Part shown: in pieces, positions 54,212 to 62,504 of the stretch | Position numbering within the stretch: position 1 is the first letter of the stretch | Layout: the number at the start of each line of letters is the position of its first letter | Translations under genes and position numbers: made by a program | DNA from: Prolixibacteraceae bacterium | GTDB lineage: Bacteria > Bacteroidota > Bacteroidia > Bacteroidales > Prolixibacteraceae | Length of the DNA stretch: 64,000 nucleotides | Reading direction: 5' to 3' | Assembly: GCA_028683385.1 (NCBI GenBank) | Contig: JAQUIJ010000015.1 | Span: 1 to 64,000, forward strand | The notes under the pieces: model-generated | What the model was told of the DNA's origin: nothing | The model's database searches: none | Seen by the model: only the letters and a program-made list of their open reading frames with translations

Positions 54212-55063
54212 ATGCTAAAGAAATTATTTGCTTTTGCTCTGACATTAATGGCCATCCATTCATTTGCTCAGGGTCCTGTCATTTCGGCCAAAGATCTGGC
54301 AAACGAACTTAAAACAAATAAGAATCTGGTAATTCTCGATGTTAACCCAGCCGACGTATATGCCAAGCAGCACATTCAGGGAGCCATTAATTTGTTTTTC
54401 AAAGAATTGTACCAGCCCAATGCTGTTGAAGGCAAACTGAGACCTGCCAACGAACTGGCCGAAATCCTCGGAAAGAAAGGCATTTCGAATACCGCTAAAA
54501 TCGTGGTATATGAAAACGAATCGAACAAGCACAACAACCGCGTGTGGTGGATTCTGAAATCGCTCGGTGCGGCCGATGTTTGGACTTTGCATGTGGACGC
54601 CAAGGCGTTTGCCACTGCCCACCTGGCAATGAATTCGGTTCCGGTTACAGCAAAACCAGTAACCTTTACCGTTACTGACAGCCCATACAAATTGCTGACT
54701 ATGGAAGATGTGAAAAACCTGCCTAAAGGGACGCTTTTGCTCGACGGACGCGAGAAAGAAGAGTTTGAAGGTGTGGATGCGGCGAAGAAAAGCAAAGGCC
54801 ACATTCCCGGAGCCGTTTGGATGAATTACCGCGAAGTTCTCACGCCCACCGGTGCTTTCAAAACCAAAGACGAAATTATTGCTGCCGCTGCCAAATTTGG
54901 AGCAACACCCGAAAAACCAATCGTGGTGTATTGCAATTCAGGCGTAAAAGCCTCAACATTATTTGTTGGACTAAAAGAAATTGCCGGTTTCCAAAAAGTA
55001 CAATACTACGGCGGTTCATATGCCGACTGGGCTTCAAACCCGGAAAATCAGATCGTTCAATAG
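54212..55063 (+). CDS. Exported tandem-rhodanese thiosulfate sulfurtransferase
   Basis: 283 residues with signal peptide MLKKLFAFALTLMAIHSFAQ, so it works in the periplasm. Two rhodanese domains: the N-terminal one is inactive (VVYENESNKHN, Glu where Cys is expected) and the C-terminal one is active with C241 in the loop CNSGVKAS. It moves sulfane sulfur, for instance between thiosulfate or polysulfide and a thiol acceptor. Its place beside a Psr-like molybdoenzyme recalls the Wolinella Sud protein, a periplasmic rhodanese that feeds polysulfide to its reductase; that role here is inferred. Confidence 0.92.
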   Translation: MLKKLFAFALTLMAIHSFAQGPVISAKDLANELKTNKNLVILDVNPADVYAKQHIQGAINLFFKELYQPNAVEGKLRPANELAEILGKKGISNTAKIVVYENESNKHNNRVWWILKSLGAADVWTLHVDAKAFATAHLAMNSVPVTAKPVTFTVTDSPYKLLTMEDVKNLPKGTLLLDGREKEEFEGVDAAKKSKGHIPGAVWMNYREVLTPTGAFKTKDEIIAAAAKFGATPEKPIVVYCNSGVKASTLFVGLKEIAGFQKVQYYGGSYADWASNPENQIVQ

Positions 55064-55092
55064 TAAAGTGTGTTTTAAAGGTAAGTATCTAC

Positions 55093-55122
55093 AAATGCCG
55101 GGAGTTTTTCCGGCATTTTTTG
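55093..55122 (+). terminator. Intrinsic terminator of the rhodanese gene
   Basis: A perfect 9-bp stem AAATGCCGG/CCGGCATTT with an 8-nt loop and a run of six T, 30 bases past the stop. Confidence 0.9.
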
Positions 55123-55260
55123 TTTGGGTTAAGTTTGAGGAAACCAATTATGATCCGCTTTAGAATTAAATTGAGAAAAGAGACAATTTCGCAACCCAAA
55201 TAAACAACTATCACCGATTTACGTTAATGAAGTAATTCATTATCAGGATGATATATAGAT

Positions 55261-56097
55261 ATGAACTCACTCGACAGCAATATTCAGGAACACTATGACC
55301 GCGAGGGATTATACGAAACCATATTGGCAGCGCTGACTGCCGCCGGTAAAGATATTAATCAATTAAAACCGGAAGACCTTGCTCCAATTGATGAATTTCA
55401 TATCCGTGGGCGGGAAGCAACCCGAGAATTGGCTTCGCAGGTACAACTCAATTCAAACCAAAACGTTCTGGATGTCGGCAGCGGCGTAGGCGGCGCTTCA
55501 CGATTTCTGGCATTGGAATATGGCTGCCGGGTTACCGGGCTCGATTTAAGCGACGAGTATTGTCGGGTTGCCCGATCGTTGGCCAATCGGCTGGGACTTG
55601 ATTCTCTGGTGACCTATCAGCAGGGCAGCGCGCTCGACATGCCGTTTGAAGACAATTCTTTTGACATTGTCTGGACGCAACATGCAACCATTAACATTGC
55701 CGACAAACCCAAACTCTACTCCGAAATCGCACGGGTATTGCGCCCCAATGGTTACTTTGCCATGTACGACGTTTTAGCCGGACCGGTAAGTCCATTGTAC
55801 TACCCGGTTCCCTGGGCGCCAGATTCCTCAATTAGTTTCCTGACAACCCCGCATAATCTTCGTGAACTCCTTGAGGCTACAGGATTAAATATTCTGGGTT
55901 GGCGCGATACGTCGGAAATCGGTCGGTTGTGGTTCAAAGAAGTTGCGGCCAAAATGCAGCAACAAGGCGAAAGTCCAAAACTTGGTTTTCACATTCTTTT
56001 AGGACCCGATTTTAGGGTCATGGCTCAGAATCAGATACTCAATCTAAATGAAAACCGGATTGTATTGATTGAGTGCGTTGCGCAAAAACCAGCCTGA
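55261..56097 (+). CDS. Class I SAM-dependent methyltransferase
   Basis: 278 residues, cytosolic. SAM-binding motif I is VLDVGSGVGGASR (69-81) and the acidic motif II is GLDLSD. The layout (IDEFHIRGREATRELA before motif I) is like glycine/sarcosine/dimethylglycine-type small-molecule methyltransferases, but the substrate is not clear. It converges on the multihaem cytochrome gene with a gap of 21 bases. A link to the neighbouring respiratory genes is not evident. Confidence 0.85.
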   Translation: MNSLDSNIQEHYDREGLYETILAALTAAGKDINQLKPEDLAPIDEFHIRGREATRELASQVQLNSNQNVLDVGSGVGGASRFLALEYGCRVTGLDLSDEYCRVARSLANRLGLDSLVTYQQGSALDMPFEDNSFDIVWTQHATINIADKPKLYSEIARVLRPNGYFAMYDVLAGPVSPLYYPVPWAPDSSISFLTTPHNLRELLEATGLNILGWRDTSEIGRLWFKEVAAKMQQQGESPKLGFHILLGPDFRVMAQNQILNLNENRIVLIECVAQKPA

Positions 56098-56118
56098 TGT
56101 GGTTGCTGTGTAGATTTC

Positions 56119-58803
56119 CTAATTAACCAAAACACATTTTTTACTCCTCCCCGCCAGCGTTTTCTCCCAATTATCCAAGGCATTTTCCATAACGTTTGAT
56201 TTTTCATCGTGGCAGGTGAGGCAGGTGCCCACTTGAAGGATTCGCTTTTGCTCGGCAACATTAAACGGTCGCAACCAATCGCGAGTAGCAAAAGGTGGCT
56301 GCGCTTCTTTCAGGAATCCAGTCCATGCATCTTCAGGCAAATTATCGTTCGGATTGAGGGCAAAACGAGGCTCGAAAGTCCAGTTTCCGGCAACACTGTA
56401 ATTCAGCTCGCCGCGTCCAAAACCAATCGCCAGCGGATCGTTGTGACACGATTTACAACTGCGGCCTTCGCGTTGAGTCGTGTGTCCCGACGTTGGCGCG
56501 TACAACCGGTGAAAGCTTTTCCCTTTCCCTTCTTCAAACGACTCTTTGTCGATACTCATCACCATTCCGGGCATGGCAGTCACAACCTGATTGGTGGCCG
56601 AATTGACGCCCAATACTGGTGGTTCGGCACAACTATTTCCGGCAAATTCAACCCAGGTACTTTTGGTAGTTTTTCCGGTCAGCAAATCGAATCCGGCAGT
56701 TTCTTTCTCAAACGAATTGTGACAGCCAATGCATTGCGGCACCCATGCCGTGTGGCAGGCTTCGCAACTCAGTCGGCTGTGCCCTTTTCCCTTGGTGCAA
56801 ACCGATGCGGCAGGTTTCGATTCATGATCTTTACCTGTCAGTTTATCCTTCAGGAAAATCCGATTCAGCGAATCAACCCGGGTATTCATGATCGGATGCT
56901 GATTTTTGGCAGTCAGTACCACTTTGGTTTTTGGATCTGTCTTCCGCAACCAGGCAATCATCTGCGATTCTTTATCTGGAAGCGATGAAACAACTATTGA
57001 ATTTACCTTTCCGGTAGTATGGCAATCCACACACTGCACACTCACCGCATCTTCCTTGTGGGTATGATGCTTCCTGTCACCCATCAGGTCGTACGAGGTA
57101 TGGCAATCGATACAGGCCATTCCCTTTTGATGATGCACATCGGCCTGCACAAATTCGACAACCCGATTATCCGGCAAAACCTTAGTTTGTGCATTACTAT
57201 TTCCGGGCGCACCCTCTCCTCTTTCATTCCAGCCTTCGTAACTCAGCGAAATTCGTCCTGAACGGCTGTGACAACTCAAACAGCGGTCGTTCGAAACCTG
57301 AATATCGATGGACGGGTGGATTTCCGCAGTCGTTCCAGAAGTTTTGGTCATCATCTGTTTCATGCTTGCTGTGGCATCATCCGAATAGTGCAAATGACAG
57401 GCATTGCAGCCACCTCCCCGTTCGAGCCATTCAGCATTCCCCGTTTTGGTCTTTTCCATGCTCAGATGACAACCCGCACATAAGTTGCGCAAGTGAGTAT
57501 CGGCTGCCGAATGACCAAGATTTTTGACGTGAAAAGTATCGTTCAATGAAGCCGATTCTCCATATACAAATTTATCAACAGCAATAATTCCGCTTTGGGT
57601 GGCCATCAGCGATTTCTGCATTCTGTCCGTAATATCGGCATGGCAATTTTGGGTTCCGCAGGTTTGCCGAACATTCGAAAAATTACCCGGCACCAAGATC
57701 ATGTTCCGGTGAGCCATTGTTTTTCCAGTTGCATATGCATCGCCTTTATGGCAAGCCACACAGCCCATCACAGCCGGATTGTGTGACTCCGATAAACCTT
57801 TCATCGAAGCATGGCACAACAGGCAACTCTCCCTTCTCTGATTTTCAAGAATTACCTTTTGATTATTGGAACTGAATAAATTTACCGGGTCAAAAATCAG
57901 GAGTTGCTCTCCGGAAAATTTGTTTTCGCTCCATGATTTCCATTCCCAGTTTTCGCCCCTGAAAAGCAATGCAATCAGTGTCATCGTCAGGTAAAAGATA
58001 CCAGCCACAAGCAAAATGCGCTTAGTCAGCCTTCTGTAATTTTTCCGGAAACGTGGAAGAAAATAAATAACGATGAGCAAAAGGAAAATCAGGATTATAA
58101 TGTAGGCTGGATGACTAGTGAGATGAAGCATTTCCTGAATACCTACAAAAAACCACGGACCTTTAACTTGTGAACTGTCAGCCTGACCAAACGGTGCCCG
58201 AAACAGCACGCTGAGAACCAGGATAATCGAAAAAACAATAAGCCAGGATTTGCGCTTTGGCCAAATGGTTTTTACATGATCGTAAACGGCGATAAACAAC
58301 AAAATGGTTCCGGTAGCCACATGCTGGATGTAAACAACCTGACTATTTTCACCCACCCCGGTAAAAGCTGAACTCAAAAGTTTCCCGAAAAACGGTATCG
58401 ATTCGAGCAACGAAGCTAAAATTCGCTGCGCCTGAATCCCCGCAGCATCGCCTTTCAGGATAAAACCTGAAATCATTTCGTAACCCATAAAAACCAACGC
58501 TAAGGTTAAAATCAGCCAGGTACGACGATTTCGGACATTGGTTTCAGTCGATTTCGAAAAGTGATCGTAAACATGCAGAACCGAGAAAATAAAAAATAAC
58601 TGCGCGCTCCAATAATGCAGGTTACGAACCAGCGATCCGGCAGGATTGTATAAAAGTAGTTCAGAAACCGACTGATGGGCTTGTGTGAAATCGTAAGGAA
58701 TGGCCAGCAAAATTCCACTTACGGCGCAGATCAGCAGCGATGAACTGGCGATCCACCCGGCAGTATCAAATTGTAGGATTTTTTTTATTTTTTGTTGGTT
58801 CAT
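56119..58803 (-). CDS. Cytochrome b fused to a multihaem cytochrome c
   Basis: 894 residues, no cleaved signal. Residues 1-285 are a cytochrome b: haem b histidines H63/H77 (spacing 14) and H161/H176 (spacing 15, as in b6-type proteins), and GPWFFVGIQEML in place of the PEWY quinol-site motif. The C-terminal 570 residues face the periplasm and hold eleven CXXCH sites (327, 348, 442, 466, 508, 564, 591, 680, 691, 783, 861) and one CX4CH (382). It should pass electrons from menaquinol through b haems to a haem wire. The Rieske gene lies upstream, now separated from it by a transposase gene. Confidence 0.92.
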   Translation of the reverse strand: MNQQKIKKILQFDTAGWIASSSLLICAVSGILLAIPYDFTQAHQSVSELLLYNPAGSLVRNLHYWSAQLFFIFSVLHVYDHFSKSTETNVRNRRTWLILTLALVFMGYEMISGFILKGDAAGIQAQRILASLLESIPFFGKLLSSAFTGVGENSQVVYIQHVATGTILLFIAVYDHVKTIWPKRKSWLIVFSIILVLSVLFRAPFGQADSSQVKGPWFFVGIQEMLHLTSHPAYIIILIFLLLIVIYFLPRFRKNYRRLTKRILLVAGIFYLTMTLIALLFRGENWEWKSWSENKFSGEQLLIFDPVNLFSSNNQKVILENQRRESCLLCHASMKGLSESHNPAVMGCVACHKGDAYATGKTMAHRNMILVPGNFSNVRQTCGTQNCHADITDRMQKSLMATQSGIIAVDKFVYGESASLNDTFHVKNLGHSAADTHLRNLCAGCHLSMEKTKTGNAEWLERGGGCNACHLHYSDDATASMKQMMTKTSGTTAEIHPSIDIQVSNDRCLSCHSRSGRISLSYEGWNERGEGAPGNSNAQTKVLPDNRVVEFVQADVHHQKGMACIDCHTSYDLMGDRKHHTHKEDAVSVQCVDCHTTGKVNSIVVSSLPDKESQMIAWLRKTDPKTKVVLTAKNQHPIMNTRVDSLNRIFLKDKLTGKDHESKPAASVCTKGKGHSRLSCEACHTAWVPQCIGCHNSFEKETAGFDLLTGKTTKSTWVEFAGNSCAEPPVLGVNSATNQVVTAMPGMVMSIDKESFEEGKGKSFHRLYAPTSGHTTQREGRSCKSCHNDPLAIGFGRGELNYSVAGNWTFEPRFALNPNDNLPEDAWTGFLKEAQPPFATRDWLRPFNVAEQKRILQVGTCLTCHDEKSNVMENALDNWEKTLAGRSKKCVLVN

Positions 58804-58861
58804 TTTTATTTTTTAATATTCACAGGGTTCCATTTCATTCCACTCTGTGCTTTTACAAAAC

Positions 58862-59527
58862 GTCCTTTCAGGACTTAAAAGGGACCACTCACAGACCTAA
58901 AACAACATGAAAATCAGTAAAACGGTGTCCTATGATAGTAACGAACATTAATCCCAAACATAACGTTCGTCGTATTCAATTCCATTTTCTTTCAAAAATA
59001 GTCTGAATTCATCCTTGCAATCAACTTCCTTATGATGTTGCGGTTGATTCCTAACGTATTTTTTAACTGCTTCAATGTTAGACGAACTTACCGAAAAGAT
59101 GCCATATCCATCCTGCCAATAAAAATCAGGCACGCCTTTATTCTTTAGCCATTTAGATGAAGTTGTTTTTATTTTTGAAACTAAATCGGCCATTGTGATT
59201 GTTCTTGGAAGTGTACAAAGAATATGAATATGATCGGGATTTGCATAGATTTCATAAGTATAGGAACCCAAATTCGACAAAACACCAATTGCATATGAAT
59301 GAAGCTCTTTACGAATTTCATCTGTTATAAACTCCTGACCATACTTCGTTGTAAATACAATATGGACATTTACTTTTGCTAACGACTGTGGCATAATATT
59401 GAAATTTATGGTTTAACGAAATTTCCAAAGAGTCTCGCTACACATATTCAGAACATCCCTTCATTACCTCAAAAGGGGCAAAGCCCCGCCCCGTAACAGC
59501 ATAGGACGTAGTTTACGAAGTCCTATG
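58862..59527. mobile_element. IS200-like insertion with flanking palindromes
   Basis: The single transposase gene is flanked by hairpins: GTCCT-TTC-AGGAC (58862-58874) on one side, GGGGC-AAA-GCCCC (59475-59487) and CATAGGAC-N12-GTCCTATG (59500-59527) on the other. The 10-mer GTCCTATGAT occurs on both sides (58927 and 59520). Exact element ends are not certain; IS200-like elements make no target duplication. Confidence 0.5.
58948..59394 (-). CDS. tnpA: IS200/IS605-type Y1 (HUH) transposase
   Basis: 148 residues, full length for a Y1 transposase. The HUH motif is HIH in NPDHIHIL and the catalytic tyrosine lies in VKKYVRNQ. The WQDGYGIFSVS block and the C-terminal YDERYVWD are typical of this group, which moves single-stranded DNA or maintains palindromic REP-like repeats. 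No tnpB partner is present. It lies between the Rieske and cytochrome b genes in the same direction as both. Confidence 0.93.
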   Translation of the reverse strand: MPQSLAKVNVHIVFTTKYGQEFITDEIRKELHSYAIGVLSNLGSYTYEIYANPDHIHILCTLPRTITMADLVSKIKTTSSKWLKNKGVPDFYWQDGYGIFSVSSSNIEAVKKYVRNQPQHHKEVDCKDEFRLFLKENGIEYDERYVWD

Positions 59528-59957
59528 ATTTCGATAATTTAGACACCACTGGATTCAACCTCACCACCCATTGACCATTCTTTTCATCATACCGGCATTC
59601 AATTTCCTGAAGCGGTTTAATGGCCGGGCCTTTCAATGGATGTCCGGTTTTAGCGTCGAATTGGGAACCATGGCAATTGCATTGCAAAGTTGTTGCTGTT
59701 CCCAAGCCTATGCGGCATCCGGCATGGGTGCATTTGGTCAAGAAAGCCCTCACCGATTGATCGCTCCTGAACAGGTAATATTTTTCGTAATAGCTCAATC
59801 CCATCGGTAAATCCAGACCATGCCGGTACTCCATTCGATTCTCATGTTCAATTTGAAAGCCTGAAAGCCGATACCAAATCCAGCCAAACAGACCTAAAAT
59901 CAAGCCTGACGTAATTCGAAAAAATGTATTTCGCGATATCGGTTTTTGTATTCCCAT
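59523..59957 (-). CDS. Rieske [2Fe-2S] protein
   Basis: 144 residues from MGIQKPISRNTFFR; the frame has one more ATG four codons upstream. An N-terminal membrane anchor (about 12-30) precedes the Rieske fold with ligands C76 and H78 in CTHAGC and C93 and H96 in CNCHGS; C81 and C95 would form the disulfide. It fits the high-potential Rieske subunit of a quinol oxidase complex, partnering the cytochrome b fusion downstream. The stop codon lies inside the CATAGGAC/GTCCTATG palindrome at the insertion edge, so the native C-terminus may have been changed. Confidence 0.93.
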   Translation of the reverse strand: MGIQKPISRNTFFRITSGLILGLFGWIWYRLSGFQIEHENRMEYRHGLDLPMGLSYYEKYYLFRSDQSVRAFLTKCTHAGCRIGLGTATTLQCNCHGSQFDAKTGHPLKGPAIKPLQEIECRYDEKNGQWVVRLNPVVSKLSKS

Positions 59958-59978
59958 TATAAATAACATTCAGCGATT

Positions 59979-60007
59979 CAAATCTACAACTTTTATAACT
60001 GAACCAA
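59979..60007 (-). promoter_or_regulatory. Candidate promoter of the Rieske gene
   Basis: Minus-strand -7 box TAGATTTG (perfect TAnnTTTG) with a weak -33 TTGG 17 bases upstream. The AAAACTG palindrome centre lies about 66 bp upstream of the expected start site, a usual place for a Crp-type class I activator. Confidence 0.45.
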
Positions 60008-60026
60008 GCTTATCCATTTTATTTTC

Positions 60027-60050
60027 AAAAACTGCGTTAGATCAGTTTTT
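60027..60050. promoter_or_regulatory. Palindrome AAAACTG-N8-CAGTTTT (Rieske/molybdoenzyme)
   Basis: Perfect arms extended to 8 bp (AAAAACTG/CAGTTTTT), spacer CGTTAGAT. It shares AAAACTGCGTT and ATCAGTTTT with the copy beside the Crp-family gene. Candidate operator for that regulator. Confidence 0.6.
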
Positions 60051-60163
60051 TACATGACTGACCTCATAAAATTATATGAGACAATTAAGCACCATACATC
60101 TACCTGATAATCTGACAATTAACAAAACACCTGTAACTATCTATATATTTAGAGTAAAACTCA

Positions 60164-60194
60164 TTTGCGAAACCCAAGCAATCAAGTACTTTTG
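60164..60194 (+). promoter_or_regulatory. Promoter of the molybdoenzyme operon
   Basis: TTTG, a 19-base spacer, and TACTTTTG (perfect TAnnTTTG): a textbook Bacteroidota promoter 70 bases before the ATG. Confidence 0.65.
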
Positions 60195-60214
60195 TTCAAA
60201 TCATAGTCACAACG

Positions 60215-60234
60215 ATTTTGATTTAGATCAAAAT
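60215..60234. promoter_or_regulatory. Fnr-type palindrome ATTTTGAT-TTAG-ATCAAAAT
   Basis: Contains the exact Fnr consensus TTGAT-N4-ATCAA. It lies downstream of the promoter boxes, about +15 to +35 of the expected start, where binding would repress, unless another promoter is used. Confidence 0.55.
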
Positions 60235-60263
60235 AATTCCACAAAATTCTAAATTTCAGCAGA

Positions 60264-62504
60264 ATGCATAGTCGGAGGAATTTTATAAAAATCAGTTCAT
60301 TAGGGATCGGCGCAACTGCCATCGCCGGTGGCACCATCAAATGGGCTGTGGGTGCTTCCTCAAAAAAACTTTCAGGGGGATTAAAATCGGCTCCAATATT
60401 GAAACAGGTTTCTACCTATTGTGAAGTTTGTTTCTGGAAATGTGCCGGATGGGCACATGTTACAACCGAAGGCCAAATTCAGAAAATTACAGGAAATGCT
60501 GACGATCCGCAATGTAACGGTCGTCTTTGCCCGCGCGGAACAGGTGGTGTCGGTATGTTTTCAGACCCAGATCGTTTAAAAACGCCACTGATTCGTGTGA
60601 CCAAAAATGGCGAACAAACCTATCGTGAAGCAAGTTGGGACGAAGCGCTTGATTTCATCGCTAAAAAGATGAAGGAAATTGCTGAGAAAGATGGCCCGGA
60701 AAGCATGGCGCTATTCAACCATGGAAGTTCTGGCAAATATTTTACACAATTGCTCAATGCTTATGGCTCAAATAACGTAACAGCCCCGTCGTTTGCTCAA
60801 TGCCGTGGTCCGCGTGATACGGGTTTCGAACTCACTTTCGGTGAATCGGTAAGTAGTCCGGAAGTAACCGACATCCGCGATACACGGTGTCTGGTACTGA
60901 TTGGATCGCACATCGGTGAGAACATGCACAACGGTCAGGTTCAGGAAATGTCGGAAGCCATCGACAAAGGAGCAACCATCATAACTGTCGATCCACGCTT
61001 ATCAACAGCCGCCAGCAAATCGAAATACTGGTTACCTATTAAACCATCAACCGATCTGGCTCTCTTGCTATCGTGGATTCACGTACTCATTTACGACGAA
61101 ATTTACAATAAAGAATATGTAGCCAAATATGCTGAAGGCTTCAACGAACTGAAAGAACATGTTCGAAGTTTCACTCCGGAATGGGCCTACGGAATTACAA
61201 CAATCAAACCTGAAGTTATCCGCAATACTGCTCGCGAGATGGCCAATGCAGCGCCAGCTACAATCATACATCCCGGACGCCACACCAGTTGGTACGGAGA
61301 CGATGTTCAGCGTTCGCGTGCCATTGCTATCCTGAACGCCTTGTTGGGATCATGGGGAAACCGAGGTGGAATTTTCTTCAAAGAAGGCATTAAAGTTCCT
61401 GATTTTCCGCACCCGGCATATCCAAAACCTAGCTGGTCTTGGCAGGACACACTTAATGGAAGATATCCGTTAGCCAAAGAATCAATTACCAATACAATTA
61501 TAGAAGCATCTATACCGGCAGAAGGAAATACTCATCCGATAAAAGGCTGGATTGTTTCAGGGACAAACCTCATCGTTTCGATACCTCTGAAAGAGCAATT
61601 GATGAAAGCCATGCAATCGCTCGAATTATTGGTGGTGGTTGATACCATGCCCATGGAAATTACCGGATATGCCGATGTGGTTTTGCCTGAATGTACTTAC
61701 CTTGAACGGTATGACGATCTGCGAGCCACACCACACCGAGAACCAACTCTGGTATTGCGTATGCCGGCAGTTGAACCGATGTACGAAACAAAACCGGCAT
61801 GGTGGATTGCCAAACAAATCGGAGAACGCCTTGGACTTGGCGCTTATTTTAACTTTACCGATTTCAAAGAAGTAATTGACTGGCAATTGAAACAACTGGG
61901 TCTGTCGCTCGAAGAAATGGAACGTATCGGGGTTAAAAAATATGCACGAAAAACTCCAGTTTATATTGAACCTGGTTCTGATCACACTTTCAAAACCGCT
62001 TCAGGAAAAATACAACTGTTTTCAAAGGAATTGGAAGAAGCTGGATTCGATCCGATGCCAAAATTTACGCCTCATGCCCAACCCGAAGAAGGTTTTTACC
62101 GTCTGATTTACGGACGTGCCCCGATGCACACGTTCAGTCGTACGGCCAATAACCGAAATCTGGTGGCTCTTATGCCTGAAAATGCAGTCTGGGTCAATCC
62201 TCAGGTTGCTGAATTGTGGGGCCTGAAAAAAGACCAGTATGTATGGTTGAAAAATCAGGATGGCGTGGTTTCCAATTTTTCAGTTAAAGTGAGGGTTACA
62301 GAACGTATTCGATGGGATTCGGTTTACATCGTACATGGCTTTGGACACCACCATAAACCACTGACATATGCCTTTGGACGTGGTGTAAACGATACTGAAT
62401 TAATAACCGATGTGGCGATTGACCCAATCATGGGCGGAACCGGAATGCGTGGGAATTTCGTCACATTTTTGAAAGATGAACCTAAAAAGGAGGCTAAATC
62501 ATGA
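60264..62504 (+). CDS. PsrA/PhsA-like molybdopterin oxidoreductase, catalytic subunit
   Basis: 746 residues with a Tat leader (SRRNFIK). The [4Fe-4S] ligands are C53, C56 and C60 in YCEVCFWKC and C89 in GRLCPRG. The likely Mo ligand is C180 in AQCRGPRDTG, as in the polysulfide, thiosulfate, tetrathionate and arsenate reductase branch. The C-terminal molydopterin-binding domain includes YGRAPMHTFSRTANN. It is the periplasmic catalytic subunit of a three-part enzyme. The nearby rhodanese favours polysulfide or thiosulfate, but arsenate or tetrathionate cannot be excluded. Confidence 0.9.
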   Translation: MHSRRNFIKISSLGIGATAIAGGTIKWAVGASSKKLSGGLKSAPILKQVSTYCEVCFWKCAGWAHVTTEGQIQKITGNADDPQCNGRLCPRGTGGVGMFSDPDRLKTPLIRVTKNGEQTYREASWDEALDFIAKKMKEIAEKDGPESMALFNHGSSGKYFTQLLNAYGSNNVTAPSFAQCRGPRDTGFELTFGESVSSPEVTDIRDTRCLVLIGSHIGENMHNGQVQEMSEAIDKGATIITVDPRLSTAASKSKYWLPIKPSTDLALLLSWIHVLIYDEIYNKEYVAKYAEGFNELKEHVRSFTPEWAYGITTIKPEVIRNTAREMANAAPATIIHPGRHTSWYGDDVQRSRAIAILNALLGSWGNRGGIFFKEGIKVPDFPHPAYPKPSWSWQDTLNGRYPLAKESITNTIIEASIPAEGNTHPIKGWIVSGTNLIVSIPLKEQLMKAMQSLELLVVVDTMPMEITGYADVVLPECTYLERYDDLRATPHREPTLVLRMPAVEPMYETKPAWWIAKQIGERLGLGAYFNFTDFKEVIDWQLKQLGLSLEEMERIGVKKYARKTPVYIEPGSDHTFKTASGKIQLFSKELEEAGFDPMPKFTPHAQPEEGFYRLIYGRAPMHTFSRTANNRNLVALMPENAVWVNPQVAELWGLKKDQYVWLKNQDGVVSNFSVKVRVTERIRWDSVYIVHGFGHHHKPLTYAFGRGVNDTELITDVAIDPIMGGTGMRGNFVTFLKDEPKKEAKS
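62487..62493 (+). promoter_or_regulatory. Strong ribosome-binding site AAGGAGG
   Basis: A full Shine-Dalgarno sequence seven bases before the ferredoxin-subunit ATG, inside the end of the upstream gene. Such sites are rare in this phylum and suggest high translation of the coupled subunit. Confidence 0.6.

Noticed and set aside
54260-54804. Two long minus-strand frames opposite the rhodanese gene
   Set aside because: Both are shadows of a gene with signal peptide and active-site loop; no domain seen.
56777-56797. CTKGKGH in the multihaem protein as a thirteenth haem site
   Set aside because: It has one Cys only, so it cannot bind a c-type haem by the usual two thioethers.
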